This document shows, one piece after another, positions 9,472-17,462 of a stretch of DNA of 64,000 bases (position 1 is the stretch's first letter; each line of letters opens with the position of its first letter). A program made the position numbers and the translations under genes. The stretch spans positions 124,001 to 188,000 of the forward strand of contig JAJZIH010000001.1 in assembly GCA_021810635.1 (NCBI GenBank), given 5' to 3'. The DNA is from Pseudomonadota bacterium (GTDB lineage: Bacteria > Pseudomonadota > Gammaproteobacteria > JAKAQQ01). Under the pieces are notes generated by a model. It worked only from the letters and a program-made list of their open reading frames with translations, had not been told where the DNA came from and made no database searches.

Positions 9472-11025
9472 ATGGCCATAACCGACGGACCGGATTTCAC
9501 TACCGGCGTTGCCGTGAACGAAGTCCGGGCAGGGGCGCCGCTGCGGGGCCACGTGGGCCGGGACGCGGTATTACTCGTCAAGCTCAAAAACGGCTTTTCC
9601 GCTGTGAGTGCAGTTTGCACCCATTATCACGGCCCCCTGGACCAGGGGCTCGTGGTGGGTGAGACCATCCGTTGCCCCTGGCACCACGCCTGCTTCAGCC
9701 TGAGGGACGGCGAGGTTCTCGCGGCCCCGGGATTGGACCCGCTCCCCTGCTGGAACGTGGAACTCCAGGACAGGAGGCTTTTCGTGCGCGAGAAACTCCC
9801 GCCTCTCACCCACTCCCGCCAGCAGCCTCCCACCGGCGCCAGATCTCCCCGGTCCGTGCTCATCGTCGGCGGCGGAGCGGCAGGCGAAGCGGCCGCCACC
9901 ACGCTCCGCTTCCACGGGTACGAGGGTCCGGTCCGCATCCTGAGCGCCGAGCACGATTTGCCGCCCGATCGCCCCAATCTCTCCAAGGACTACCTCGCAG
10001 GTACCGCACCCGCCGAATGGGTCCCCATCCGCAGCGCATCCTATTATCGGCAGCACGGCATCGAACTTCTGCTGGACACGCCCGTCGCAGCTCTCGATAC
10101 TGCTTCCCAAAAAATCCGCACGGCCGACGGCCGGGAGTTCGCCTACGGTGCGCTTCTGCTCGCCACCGGCGCTGAACCCGTGAGACTCCCCATTCCCGGT
10201 GCCGATCTTCCACACGTGCATTACCTGCGGACCCGGTCCGACAGCGAAGCCATCATCCGCGCCGTCGACGCGGGTGCGGCTTGCACCGTCGTCATCGGTG
10301 CCAGCTTCATCGGCCTCGAAGTCGCCGCGGCGCTGCGCACTCGGGGCGGCAGCGAGGTCCACCTGATCGGGCCCGAAGCCCGCCCCCTCGAACGGGTTCT
10401 CGGCCCGCAACTGGGGGATTTCATCCGCTCCCTGCACGAATCCCAGGGCATCATCTTCCACCTGGGCCAGACCGTGACCCGGATCGAGGCAACGCGGGTC
10501 ATTCTGAGCGGAGGACACACGCTCACCGCCCACTTGGTCGTCATCGGCGCCGGCGTGCAGCCCGCCACCACGCTTGCGCAACAGGCGGGCCTTGCCCTGG
10601 ATCGGGGGGTCCGCGTGAATGAGTACCTCGAGACCAGCGCTCCCGGCGTCTTCGCCGCGGGAGACCTGGCCCGCTGGCCCGATCGCCGAAGCGGTACGGC
10701 CATTCGCGTCGAACACTGGGCCGTGGCCCAACGTCAGGGACAGGCTGCCGCACGCAACATGCTGGGCTACCGGGAACCGTATACGGCCGTGCCTTACTTC
10801 TGGAGCCAGCACTATGATGTGGCCGTGAACTACGTCGGCCATGCCGAAAAATGGGATTGCCTGGAATTGGACGGTGATCCCGCCCGTCGCGACTGTGCCG
10901 TGACCTACAAACGGGACGGTCAGATCGTGGCCCAGGCCACGATCTCCCGCGACCAGCTCAACCTCAAAACCGAAGCCGCAATGGAGAAAGAGCTGAACCG
11001 CCCGTTGCCTCCCGCCCTCCCGTGA
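9472..11025 (+). CDS. Rieske [2Fe-2S]-FAD pyridine nucleotide-disulfide oxidoreductase (AIFM3-like)
   Basis: A 517-residue fusion. An N-terminal Rieske domain (about residues 8-108) has both ligand pairs: Cys49-x-His51 and Cys68-x2-His71. A FAD/NAD(P)H-dependent reductase follows, with the FAD motif GGGAAG (133-138), a second dinucleotide motif VVIGASFIGLEV near 270-280 and the late FAD motif GVFAAGDLA. This architecture is that of AIF-like proteins (AIFM3) and ferredoxin reductases fused to a Rieske centre, which move electrons between NAD(P)H and an iron-sulfur partner. The start ATG follows AAAGG. It stands alone between typA and umuD, so its partner is unknown. There is no signal peptide or membrane segment. 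Confidence 0.88.
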   Translation: MAITDGPDFTTGVAVNEVRAGAPLRGHVGRDAVLLVKLKNGFSAVSAVCTHYHGPLDQGLVVGETIRCPWHHACFSLRDGEVLAAPGLDPLPCWNVELQDRRLFVREKLPPLTHSRQQPPTGARSPRSVLIVGGGAAGEAAATTLRFHGYEGPVRILSAEHDLPPDRPNLSKDYLAGTAPAEWVPIRSASYYRQHGIELLLDTPVAALDTASQKIRTADGREFAYGALLLATGAEPVRLPIPGADLPHVHYLRTRSDSEAIIRAVDAGAACTVVIGASFIGLEVAAALRTRGGSEVHLIGPEARPLERVLGPQLGDFIRSLHESQGIIFHLGQTVTRIEATRVILSGGHTLTAHLVVIGAGVQPATTLAQQAGLALDRGVRVNEYLETSAPGVFAAGDLARWPDRRSGTAIRVEHWAVAQRQGQAAARNMLGYREPYTAVPYFWSQHYDVAVNYVGHAEKWDCLELDGDPARRDCAVTYKRDGQIVAQATISRDQLNLKTEAAMEKELNRPLPPALP

Positions 11026-11349
11026 GGGCGGATTCAAGCGGTCCTCTCAACCGTTCCACTCCGCTTGCCCAGCCACCCGGAATGCCCACCGGTGGTTTTT
11101 ATGGCCTCGAGCTTAGGTGGTTTCCGAGAAATCCGTACATGCTTCGCCTCCTGCAACATCACCCATCTATTGATAGTGATCCGAGTTTAAGAGGTCAACG
11201 ATCAGAACATTGGAATCGGCACTGAGATAGAGCCCGAGACAGGGCGGCCGACAGAGGTGATCTCGAGGCTGATCGATCGGCGCGGCTGATGGCGTTGGGA
11301 CATGATATATTTGATTCCAGTTCATGAATCAAAGATGAGGATACCGGAC
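11026..11349 (+). other. 324-base intergenic region upstream of umuD
   Basis: No convincing gene is seen here. About 60 bases after the reductase stop there is a weak hairpin (CCACC at 11073-11077 with GGTGG at 11091-11095) followed by five T, a possible weak terminator. The stretch from about 11130 to 11340 is visibly more AT-rich than its neighbours. It ends with TATATT (11306-11311), which may be the umuD -10, and with the inverted repeat annotated separately at 11310-11333. Reading frames on either strand in this stretch have no recognisable product. Confidence 0.5.
11310..11333. promoter_or_regulatory. Perfect inverted repeat at the umuD promoter (candidate operator)
   Basis: TTTGATTC (11310-11317) and its exact reverse complement GAATCAAA (11326-11333) are separated by 8 bases. 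The repeat overlaps the right edge of the candidate -10 TATATT (11306-11311) and ends 16 bases before the chosen umuD ATG. It is not the enterobacterial LexA box (CTGT-N8-ACAG). Its position over the promoter suggests a repressor site. Confidence 0.5.
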
Positions 11350-11931
11350 ATGGCTTCCCGTGGTGGCCAACGAGCAGGTGCCGGACGCAAACCCGGTAGC
11401 GGGCGCTACGGCGAGCCCACCCGCCCGTGGCGGATTCCGCAGAGTCTCGAACCGGCCCTGGCGGCCTGGCTCGCGACCCACGCCGACCGGGCACGCGGGC
11501 TGCCCGGCGCCCTAACCCCCCTGAAACCCGTCGGCGTGCGACGCACCCTCTTCCATCCGGCGAGCCGGGTACCGGCAGGTTTCCCTTCCCCGGCCGATGA
11601 TTTCTTCGAGGCCGGCATCGATCTCAACGAACACCTCATCGTAGCCGGACACGAGGCCCAGACGTTTGTCGTCCGGGTCACCGGCTGGTCGATGGTCGGC
11701 GCGGGCATCCATGACGGAGATGAGGTTCTGGTCGACCGGGCAATCGAACCACGCGACGGAACGGTGGTGGTCGTCGCCCGCAACGGTGAACTGTCCATCA
11801 AGCGCCTCCGGCTTTCAGGGGGCCAGGTCACCCTGGTCTCCGAAAACCCGGACTATCCACCGGTCGTCTGGCGCGAGGGCGAAGACTGGCACTTCTGGGG
11901 CGTGGCGATCCGTGTCCTCCACCGCCTCTAG
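11350..11931 (+). CDS. umuD: UmuD-like S24 self-cleaving protein with extended basic N-terminus
   Basis: A 193-residue S24/LexA-family protein. The C-terminal part matches UmuD: an Ala-Gly cleavage site just before FPSPADDF (about residue 77), the catalytic serine in [10 protein letters not shown] and the catalytic lysine in LSIKRLRL. The N-terminal part of about 77 residues is much longer than the 24 residues of E. coli UmuD. It starts with a Gly/Arg-rich stretch ([13 protein letters not shown]), then a strand-helix pattern (TRPWRIP, then [11 protein letters not shown]) that looks like a ribbon-helix-helix DNA-binding unit. RecA-stimulated cleavage would release the polymerase-active form and remove the N-terminal part. 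The ATG at 11350 was chosen; ATGs at 11335 and 11302 are in frame but lie within or before the inverted repeat. It overlaps umuC by 20 bases. Confidence 0.88.
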   Translation: MASRGGQRAGAGRKPGSGRYGEPTRPWRIPQSLEPALAAWLATHADRARGLPGALTPLKPVGVRRTLFHPASRVPAGFPSPADDFFEAGIDLNEHLIVAGHEAQTFVVRVTGWSMVGAGIHDGDEVLVDRAIEPRDGTVVVVARNGELSIKRLRLSGGQVTLVSENPDYPPVVWREGEDWHFWGVAIRVLHRL

Positions 11932-13213
11932 CCCCTCGCTGCTCGCCTTGATCGATGTCAACAATTTTTACGTTTCCTGCGAGCGCCTCTTCGATCCGGC
12001 GCTGGCCCGGCGGCCGGTGGTGGTCCTGTCCAACAACGACGGGTGCATCGTGGCGCGTTCGGATGAAGCCAAGGCACTGGGCTTCCCCATGGGGGCCCCG
12101 TGGTTCCGCTGGCGTGCGCTTGCCCGCCGTTCGAGAACCGTCGTGCTGAGCAGCAACTACGAACTCTACGGCGACATGAGCCGACGCATCATGCGCCTGG
12201 CCGCAGACTTTGCCGACGACCAGGACATCTACTCGATCGACGAATGCTTCCTCGGCTGGCACCCGCTCCCATCCGACCGTACAGCAGGCGTCACCGGCCG
12301 GGAAATCCGCGCCTGCCTCGAACGGTGGACCGGGCTACCGGTCAAAATCGGCCTGGCCGGAACCCGGACACTGGCCAAACTGGCTGCCCATTGGGCCAAA
12401 ACCCGTCCCGGGGCCGTGGTGGCCTGGGCTGAATTGCCGCCGGACGAGCAGGCCGGGATCCTGCGCCGGACACCCGCCGCCGCGCTCTGGGGAATCGGCC
12501 CGAACCGGGCCCGCCGCCTCGGCCTGGACGGGATCCTGAGCGCGGCGGATCTCGTCCGCTGCAACCCCGGCTGGATCGCCGATCGTTTCGACCGGCCTCT
12601 CGCACAAACCGTCCACGAACTGCGCGGCACTCCCATCTTCGGTGGTTCCCGCCCCTCCCCACCGGCGCGCCAGAGCATGCTCTCGAGCCGCTCCTTCGGA
12701 ACCCCGGTGACGGATTTCGCCGCCCTGGCTGACAGCCTGTGCATCTACATGGGCCGGGCCGCGGACCGGCTGCGTCGCGCGGGGGCATCCGCTCTCACGG
12801 TTGGCGTCTGGTTGGAAACCCGGCATCGGGGCGCTTCCTGCGCCGAGCGGCGATGGCGCGTCCAGGGACTCCCCCGTCCGACCTCCGACTCCCGGTCCCT
12901 GATCACCACGGCGCTCGCACTGCTTGCGTCCCTCCACGAACCCGCTCTCCGCTACACCAAATCCGGCGTCTATCTCGGCGATCTCGTACCGGACGGTGCC
13001 GGCAGCGGCAACCTGTTCGAACCTCCAGGCGCCACCGGACGCGAGGACCGCCTATCCCGGCTCATCGACGAAGTCCACCGACGCTTTGGCCCACACGGTC
13101 TGGGCTACGGCGCCGCCGGCCTCGCCCATCCCCCCGCCTTCAGCCACAAACGGGACTTCCGCTCGCCGGCCTATACCACCGACTGGCATCATCTGCCCAT
13201 CGTCCACGCTTGA
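11912..13213 (+). CDS. umuC: Error-prone Y-family DNA polymerase V catalytic subunit
   Basis: A 433-residue Y-family polymerase. The palm motifs are clear: [10 protein letters not shown] (first catalytic Asp) and SIDECF (second carboxylates). They are joined by [15 protein letters not shown] and [13 protein letters not shown], which are diagnostic for UmuC. Length is close to E. coli UmuC (422). The GTG at 11912 lies inside the end of umuD in another frame, so the two are translationally coupled. With cleaved UmuD it forms Pol V for translesion synthesis after DNA damage. Expression should follow the umuD promoter and its inverted repeat. Confidence 0.93.
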   Translation: MSSTASSPSLLALIDVNNFYVSCERLFDPALARRPVVVLSNNDGCIVARSDEAKALGFPMGAPWFRWRALARRSRTVVLSSNYELYGDMSRRIMRLAADFADDQDIYSIDECFLGWHPLPSDRTAGVTGREIRACLERWTGLPVKIGLAGTRTLAKLAAHWAKTRPGAVVAWAELPPDEQAGILRRTPAAALWGIGPNRARRLGLDGILSAADLVRCNPGWIADRFDRPLAQTVHELRGTPIFGGSRPSPPARQSMLSSRSFGTPVTDFAALADSLCIYMGRAADRLRRAGASALTVGVWLETRHRGASCAERRWRVQGLPRPTSDSRSLITTALALLASLHEPALRYTKSGVYLGDLVPDGAGSGNLFEPPGATGREDRLSRLIDEVHRRFGPHGLGYGAAGLAHPPAFSHKRDFRSPAYTTDWHHLPIVHA

Positions 13214-13234
13214 GCGCACACCGGCCGGAGCCGG

Positions 13235-13951
13235 TCACCGGATGCGCACCACCTCGAGATCGTGGACATCCGCTCCCCGCCGCCGGGCCCGCCGCTCGAA
13301 GCGGGTGGGCAGACGGAAAGGGGCCGGATCGTTCCGGCGCACCGATACCAGGCCAAACCGGGGATCGGAGGCAAAGCAGTCCGCCATGGCCGCCGCGTAG
13401 CCGCCATCGTCGGTGGCGAGATAGATCTGCCCCTCCTCCCGCAGTACACGGGCCAGGCGTTCCAGCAAGGCGGGGGCCACAAGCCGCCTCTTGTGGTGGC
13501 GCCGCTTGGGCCAGGGATCCGCGAAGAAGATCAGCACCCGGTCGAGGGAGGCTTCCGGCAGGGCCGTATCCAGGACATCGAGGACATCGGCGGCATAAAG
13601 GCGGAGATTGGTGAGCGGGGTTTCCGTCAAACGCCCAAGCAGGGCTCCCAGGCCCGGCCGGTAGACATCCACCCCGATAAAATCCTCATCGGGGAAACGG
13701 CCGGCCAGGGTCTCGAGATTGACGCCATCCCCGCAACCAATTTCGAGTGTCAGGGGAGCCCGGCGGCCGAAAACGGAGCAGGCGTCGAACGGTTCGTGCG
13801 CATCGAGCCCATAGCGGGACCAGAACGTGGCCAGGGCATGGCGCTGGGCGGGCGTGAAGCGCCCCTCCCGCCGGACGTAGCTCCGGACCGGCCGCACGCC
13901 GGATCCGGTCTCAGGCCGCCGTGTCGCGTCGGGGAGAGGAGGCCGAGGCAT
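13235..13951 (-). CDS. trmB: tRNA (guanine-N7-)-methyltransferase
   Basis: A 238-residue SAM-dependent enzyme, the usual TrmB length. Motif I is [11 protein letters not shown], then GVDVYRPG, and the family-specific [15 protein letters not shown] block with the catalytic Asp is present, as is the C-terminal TRFERRARR. It makes m7G46 in tRNA. The ATG at 13951 overlaps the 3' end of thiG by 41 bases and has a GGGGGG site before it; a GTG at 13897 would avoid the overlap but lacks a site. It ends 21 bases from umuC, tail to tail. Confidence 0.92.
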   Translation of the reverse strand: MPRPPLPDATRRPETGSGVRPVRSYVRREGRFTPAQRHALATFWSRYGLDAHEPFDACSVFGRRAPLTLEIGCGDGVNLETLAGRFPDEDFIGVDVYRPGLGALLGRLTETPLTNLRLYAADVLDVLDTALPEASLDRVLIFFADPWPKRRHHKRRLVAPALLERLARVLREEGQIYLATDDGGYAAAMADCFASDPRFGLVSVRRNDPAPFRLPTRFERRARRRGADVHDLEVVRIR

Positions 13952-14717
13952 GGTCCCCCCGCGCCATCCGACCGGCACGATAGGCCCGTCGGCCGGCGAT
14001 GACCGCATCCCGCATGGCCCGCGCCATGAGCACCGGGTCACGCGCGGAGGCGATCGCCGTGTTCATGAGAACGGCCTCACATCCGAGTTCCATCGCGATG
14101 GCGGCATCCGAGGCCGTGCCGACCCCGGCATCGACGAGCACAGGGATCTGGGACTGTTCGACGATGAGCCGGATGTTGTGGGGATTCAGGATACCGAGCC
14201 CGGAGCCGATCGGGGCGGCAAGCGGCATGACCGCATGGGCGCCGGCTTCGGCCAGTCGGTGGGCTAGAACCGGGTCGTCCGTGGTATAGACAAGCACCTG
14301 AAACCCCTCTGCGGCCAGCCGTTCGGTTGCCCGCAGGGTTTCAAGCCCGTCCGGATAGAGCGACCGCTCATCCCCGATCACTTCCAGCTTGACGAGTGGC
14401 TCGCCATCAAGCAGCTCGCGGGCCTGGCGGGCGAACCGGACCGCTTCTTCCGCCGTCCGGCACCCGGCCGTATTCGGCAGGATCGTGTAACGGTCGGGCG
14501 GCAGGAAATCGAGCAGGTTAGGCTGGTTCCGGTCCTGCCCGATATTGGTGCGCCGGATGGCCACCGTCACGATCTCCGCGCCGCTCGCCTCCACCGCCTC
14601 CCGCATCTCGGCGAAATCCCGGTACTTGCCGGTCCCGACGAGGAGGCGCGAACGATACCGCCGGCCGGCCAGCGCCCAGCCATCCTCCTCTCCGTCCAAG
14701 GGTTCCGCCGCCTCCAC
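13911..14717 (-). CDS. thiG: Thiazole synthase
   Basis: A 268-residue TIM-barrel protein. It has the ThiG start block [13 protein letters not shown], the Schiff-base lysine region [18 protein letters not shown] and the phosphate-binding blocks [12 protein letters not shown] and [13 protein letters not shown] with [11 protein letters not shown]. ThiG makes the thiazole phosphate of thiamine from deoxyxylulose phosphate, an imine source and ThiS thiocarboxylate. The GTG start at 14717 lies 4 bases after the thiS stop, with GGAGG inside the end of thiS at ideal spacing. It overlaps trmB at its 3' end. Confidence 0.93.
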   Translation of the reverse strand: MEAAEPLDGEEDGWALAGRRYRSRLLVGTGKYRDFAEMREAVEASGAEIVTVAIRRTNIGQDRNQPNLLDFLPPDRYTILPNTAGCRTAEEAVRFARQARELLDGEPLVKLEVIGDERSLYPDGLETLRATERLAAEGFQVLVYTTDDPVLAHRLAEAGAHAVMPLAAPIGSGLGILNPHNIRLIVEQSQIPVLVDAGVGTASDAAIAMELGCEAVLMNTAIASARDPVLMARAMRDAVIAGRRAYRAGRMARGDHASASSPRRDTAA

Positions 14718-14721
14718 CGCC

Positions 14722-14922
14722 CTAGCCTCCGCCCACAGCCTGGATGATCTCGATGACATCGCCTTCGCCCAGCCGGTATTCAGGGTACTGACTGCCCGGG
14801 ATCATCCGCCCGTTGCATTCGACCGCCCGCTTGCCCGGCCCGAGAGCCAGACCGGCCAGAAGATCCGCCACCGTGAGGGCGGTGTTCACCTCGCGGGGCT
14901 CACCATTCACGACAATGTGCAT
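14722..14922 (-). CDS. thiS: Sulfur carrier protein ThiS
   Basis: A 66-residue ubiquitin-fold protein with the diagnostic C-terminal Gly-Gly (AVGGG) that is adenylated and thiocarboxylated. The internal pattern [31 protein letters not shown] fits ThiS. It has one Gly beyond the usual GG end, which may need trimming or be tolerated; other ThiS proteins end exactly at GG. It is followed directly by thiG. A TAAAAT element ends 6 bases before the ATG, so the transcript may be leaderless. The ThiF-type E1 at 23451 could activate it. Confidence 0.9.
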   Translation of the reverse strand: MHIVVNGEPREVNTALTVADLLAGLALGPGKRAVECNGRMIPGSQYPEYRLGEGDVIEIIQAVGGG

Positions 14923-14928
14923 GACGGC

Positions 14929-14934
14929 ATTTTA
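14929..14934 (-). promoter_or_regulatory. -10 element of thiS-thiG-trmB, close enough for a leaderless mRNA
   Basis: On the minus strand TAAAAT occupies 14934 to 14929 and is followed by 6 bases and then the thiS ATG, so transcription would begin at or beside the start codon. No good -35 is visible. No TPP riboswitch could fit between this element and thiS. Confidence 0.4.
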
Positions 14935-15011
14935 CCCCCCTGCCCGGTTGCGATCCATCCCGGGACCCATCTGCCCCCCGTCTCCGACCGGGGCGAAGAC
15001 GGAGGTTCTGG

Positions 15012-15017
15012 TAAAAT
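15012..15017 (+). promoter_or_regulatory. -10 element upstream of the hemA leader frame
   Basis: TAAAAT at 15012-15017 lies 9 bases before the ATG of the 13-codon frame at 15027 and 47 bases before hemA. No convincing -35 is visible upstream. Confidence 0.4.
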
Positions 15018-15026
15018 TCCCGGGTC

Positions 15027-15068
15027 ATGCACGATCCGCCGGCCGCATCCCCCACCACCCTTCCATGA
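15027..15068 (+). CDS. Possible 13-codon leader peptide coupled to hemA
   Basis: A short frame reads MHDPPAASPTTLP and stops with TGA at 15066-15068, overlapping the hemA ATG (15065-15067) as ATGA. hemA itself has no Shine-Dalgarno sequence: the 18 bases before it are pyrimidine-rich. With the TAAAAT element 9 bases upstream, a transcript could begin almost at this ATG. Ribosomes finishing the peptide would be placed on the hemA start. The peptide has four Pro and two Thr in 13 codons, so ribosome stalling is conceivable. Nothing beyond position supports translation. Confidence 0.4.
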   Translation: MHDPPAASPTTLP

Positions 15069-16357
15069 CCCTTGCGCTCATCGGCATCAGTCATGCGAGC
15101 GCTCCGCTGCGGCTCCGTGAGCCTTTGGTCATTCCTCCGGAACGGCTGGTCACCGAACTGCAGCGGGCACGGACGGATCCCGAACTGCGCGAAGCCGTCA
15201 TCCTGTCCACCTGCAACCGGACGGAGCTCTACTACCGCTCGGAACAGGACGCCGCCCCGGCGCTTGAATCCGGGCGCCGCTGGCTCGCCGGGCTCAATCC
15301 GGATGCCGCCAGCGAGCTCGTCCCCCACTTCTACGGACACGAGGCCCTGAACGTGGTCCGCCACCTGCTCCGGGTCGCCTCCGGCCTCGACTCCCAGGTG
15401 GTGGGCGAGCCGCAGATCCTGGGCCAGGTCAAGGAGGCCTATGAAAGGGCCCATGAAAACGGCTTTGTCGGATCCGAACTCAACCGGCTGTTCCAGTTTG
15501 TCTTCCTCACGGCCAAACAGGTCCGCCAGGATTCCGGGATCGGCCTGAAACCGGTTTCCGTGGCCTCCCTCGGCGTCCGCCTGGCCGAAGAGATTTTCGA
15601 CGATTTCCCCTCCCGGACGGCCCTCCTCATCGGCGCCGGGGAGACCATCGAGCTGTCCCTGCAGCACCTCTCCCGCCTGCCGATTTCGCGCTTCATCGTC
15701 GCCAACCGTTCACTGGAGCGGGCCCGCCGGCTGGCCCAGCCCCGGGGGGGGTATGCCATCACGCTCGACGAAATCCCGGACCACCTGGCGGAAGCGGATC
15801 TCATCTTCACCGCCGTGCAGTCACCGGAGCCGCTTCTCGCCCCCCGGGACATCCAGGCGGCACTCGTCAAGCGGCGTCGGTCCCCTGTGTTCATCATGGA
15901 TCTCGGCCTGCCCCGCAATGTAGATCCAAAGGTCGGCCAGCTGCCCGGCGTCTTCCTCTATACCCTCGAGCACCTCGAATCGCTGGCCCGGCAAAATCGC
16001 CATGAGCGCAGGCGGGCAGCCGAAACCGCAGAGGGCGTCATCGACGGGGCGATTTGCGAATATGCCACAAGCCTCAGGGGTCGCCAGGCGATCCCCACCA
16101 TCTGCGCACTCCGCGAACAGGTCCAGCGAAGCCGTCTTGAGGCCTTGGCCCAGGCCCGACAACTCCTCGAACGGGGTGAGTCTCCCCACGCGGTCCTCGA
16201 GCACCTCGCCCACAGTCTGACCAACCGCTTCCTGCACACCCCAACCGTCCAGCTGCGGGAAGCGGCCGAGGAAGGCCGTGACACCCTGATCCTGGCTGCC
16301 CGCGACCTCTTCGGCCTAGGCGAGCCCCCTCCTCCGGAAAAACCTGCGAAGTCCTGA
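15065..16357 (+). CDS. hemA: Glutamyl-tRNA reductase
   Basis: A 430-residue enzyme that reduces glutamyl-tRNA(Glu) to glutamate-1-semialdehyde, the first step of tetrapyrrole synthesis by the C5 route. The catalytic cysteine is Cys50 in LSTCNRTE. The substrate-binding block VASGLDSQVVGEPQILGQVK, the NADPH motif LIGAGETIELS and the C-terminal dimerisation helix (from about residue 300) are all present. The start ATG aligns with the family N-terminus (MTLALIGISHASAP). It is followed after one base by prfA. Translation may depend on the upstream leader frame. Confidence 0.95.
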   Translation: MTLALIGISHASAPLRLREPLVIPPERLVTELQRARTDPELREAVILSTCNRTELYYRSEQDAAPALESGRRWLAGLNPDAASELVPHFYGHEALNVVRHLLRVASGLDSQVVGEPQILGQVKEAYERAHENGFVGSELNRLFQFVFLTAKQVRQDSGIGLKPVSVASLGVRLAEEIFDDFPSRTALLIGAGETIELSLQHLSRLPISRFIVANRSLERARRLAQPRGGYAITLDEIPDHLAEADLIFTAVQSPEPLLAPRDIQAALVKRRRSPVFIMDLGLPRNVDPKVGQLPGVFLYTLEHLESLARQNRHERRRAAETAEGVIDGAICEYATSLRGRQAIPTICALREQVQRSRLEALAQARQLLERGESPHAVLEHLAHSLTNRFLHTPTVQLREAAEEGRDTLILAARDLFGLGEPPPPEKPAKS

Positions 16358-16358
16358 C

Positions 16359-17462
16359 ATGGATCCGACCGACCCCCTGCTGGAACGCCTGCGTCCGCTC
16401 GCCGAACGCCACGCCGAACTCGCCCGTCACCTGACCCAAAGCGAGATCATCGCCGACCGCGAGCAGTTCCAGACCTTGAGCCAGGAATGGGCACGGCTCG
16501 ACCCGGTGGTGCGGGAAGGAGCCGAGCTCGCGCGTCTTCTCCACGAACGCGAGGAGACCGAGCTCCTGATCCGGTCGGCACCCGACCGTGATCTCGGGAC
16601 CCTGGCGCGTGAAGAGCAGTCCCGGCTTGACGCGCTGATCGATGCCTGTCGCTTGCATCTGGCCGAACTCACGGCACCACGCGACCCCGTCGAGAGCCTG
16701 AGCTGCTTCCTCGAAATCCGGGCGGGGACGGGCGGACTCGAGGCGGCGCTCTTTGCCGGCAGCCTGTTCCGGATGTACAGCCGCTACGCGGAACACCGTG
16801 GCTGGACGGTCGACGCACTGAGCCAGCATCCCGGGGAACAAGGGGGTTACAAGGAAATCATCGCCCGCATGACCGGCTCCGGCACCTATGCTGCGCTCCG
16901 TTACGAGGGCGGGACGCACCGGGTCCAGCGGGTTCCCAAGACCGAATCCCAGGGCCGGATCCACACCTCGACCGCCACGGTGGCCGTTCTGCCCGAAGCA
17001 CCCGAGGGCCCGGGGCGGATTGAGATCCCGAGCCAGGACCTGCGCGTCGATACCTTCCGTGCATCGGGAGCCGGCGGGCAGCACGTCAACAAGACCGAAT
17101 CCGCCGTCCGCCTGACCCACCTGCCGACCGGTCTCGCGGTGGAATGCCAGGACGAGCGTTCCCAGCACAAGAACCGCGCCCGCGCACTGTCCCTCCTCAC
17201 GGCCCGCCTCGCGGCGCTCCGTCAGGCGGAGGAGGACCGGCAGGTCCATGCCCGGAGACGGGACATGATCGGCAGCGGAGAGCGCGCCGAAAGGATCCGC
17301 ACCTACAACTTTCCCCAGAACCGGGTCACCGACCACCGCATCGGTCTCAGCCTCTACTCGCTCGATGCCTTCCTTGAGGGCGATCTCACACCGCTGATCA
17401 CCGCGCTACAGGCGGCCCAAGTCCAGGGCGCCTCATCCACTGGCGGGAGGTCCTCCGGCTGA
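16359..17462 (+). CDS. prfA: Peptide chain release factor 1
   Basis: A 367-residue class I release factor. The GGQ motif that triggers peptide release is in GAGGQHVNKTES. The stop-codon recognition tripeptide in RVPKTESQGR is Pro-Lys-Thr instead of the Pro-Ala-Thr of E. coli RF1; PxT still marks RF1, which reads UAG and UAA. It follows hemA with a single base between stop and start, the common hemA-prfA order. The usual next gene, prmC, is not here but at 21939. Its last 30 bases overlap the end of a convergent membrane-protein gene. Confidence 0.95.
   Translation: MDPTDPLLERLRPLAERHAELARHLTQSEIIADREQFQTLSQEWARLDPVVREGAELARLLHEREETELLIRSAPDRDLGTLAREEQSRLDALIDACRLHLAELTAPRDPVESLSCFLEIRAGTGGLEAALFAGSLFRMYSRYAEHRGWTVDALSQHPGEQGGYKEIIARMTGSGTYAALRYEGGTHRVQRVPKTESQGRIHTSTATVAVLPEAPEGPGRIEIPSQDLRVDTFRASGAGGQHVNKTESAVRLTHLPTGLAVECQDERSQHKNRARALSLLTARLAALRQAEEDRQVHARRRDMIGSGERAERIRTYNFPQNRVTDHRIGLSLYSLDAFLEGDLTPLITALQAAQVQGASSTGGRSSG

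Noticed and set aside
11100-11349. Classical LexA box (CTGT-N8-ACAG) upstream of umuD
   Set aside because: No such site was found on either strand; the only symmetric element is the different inverted repeat at 11310-11333.
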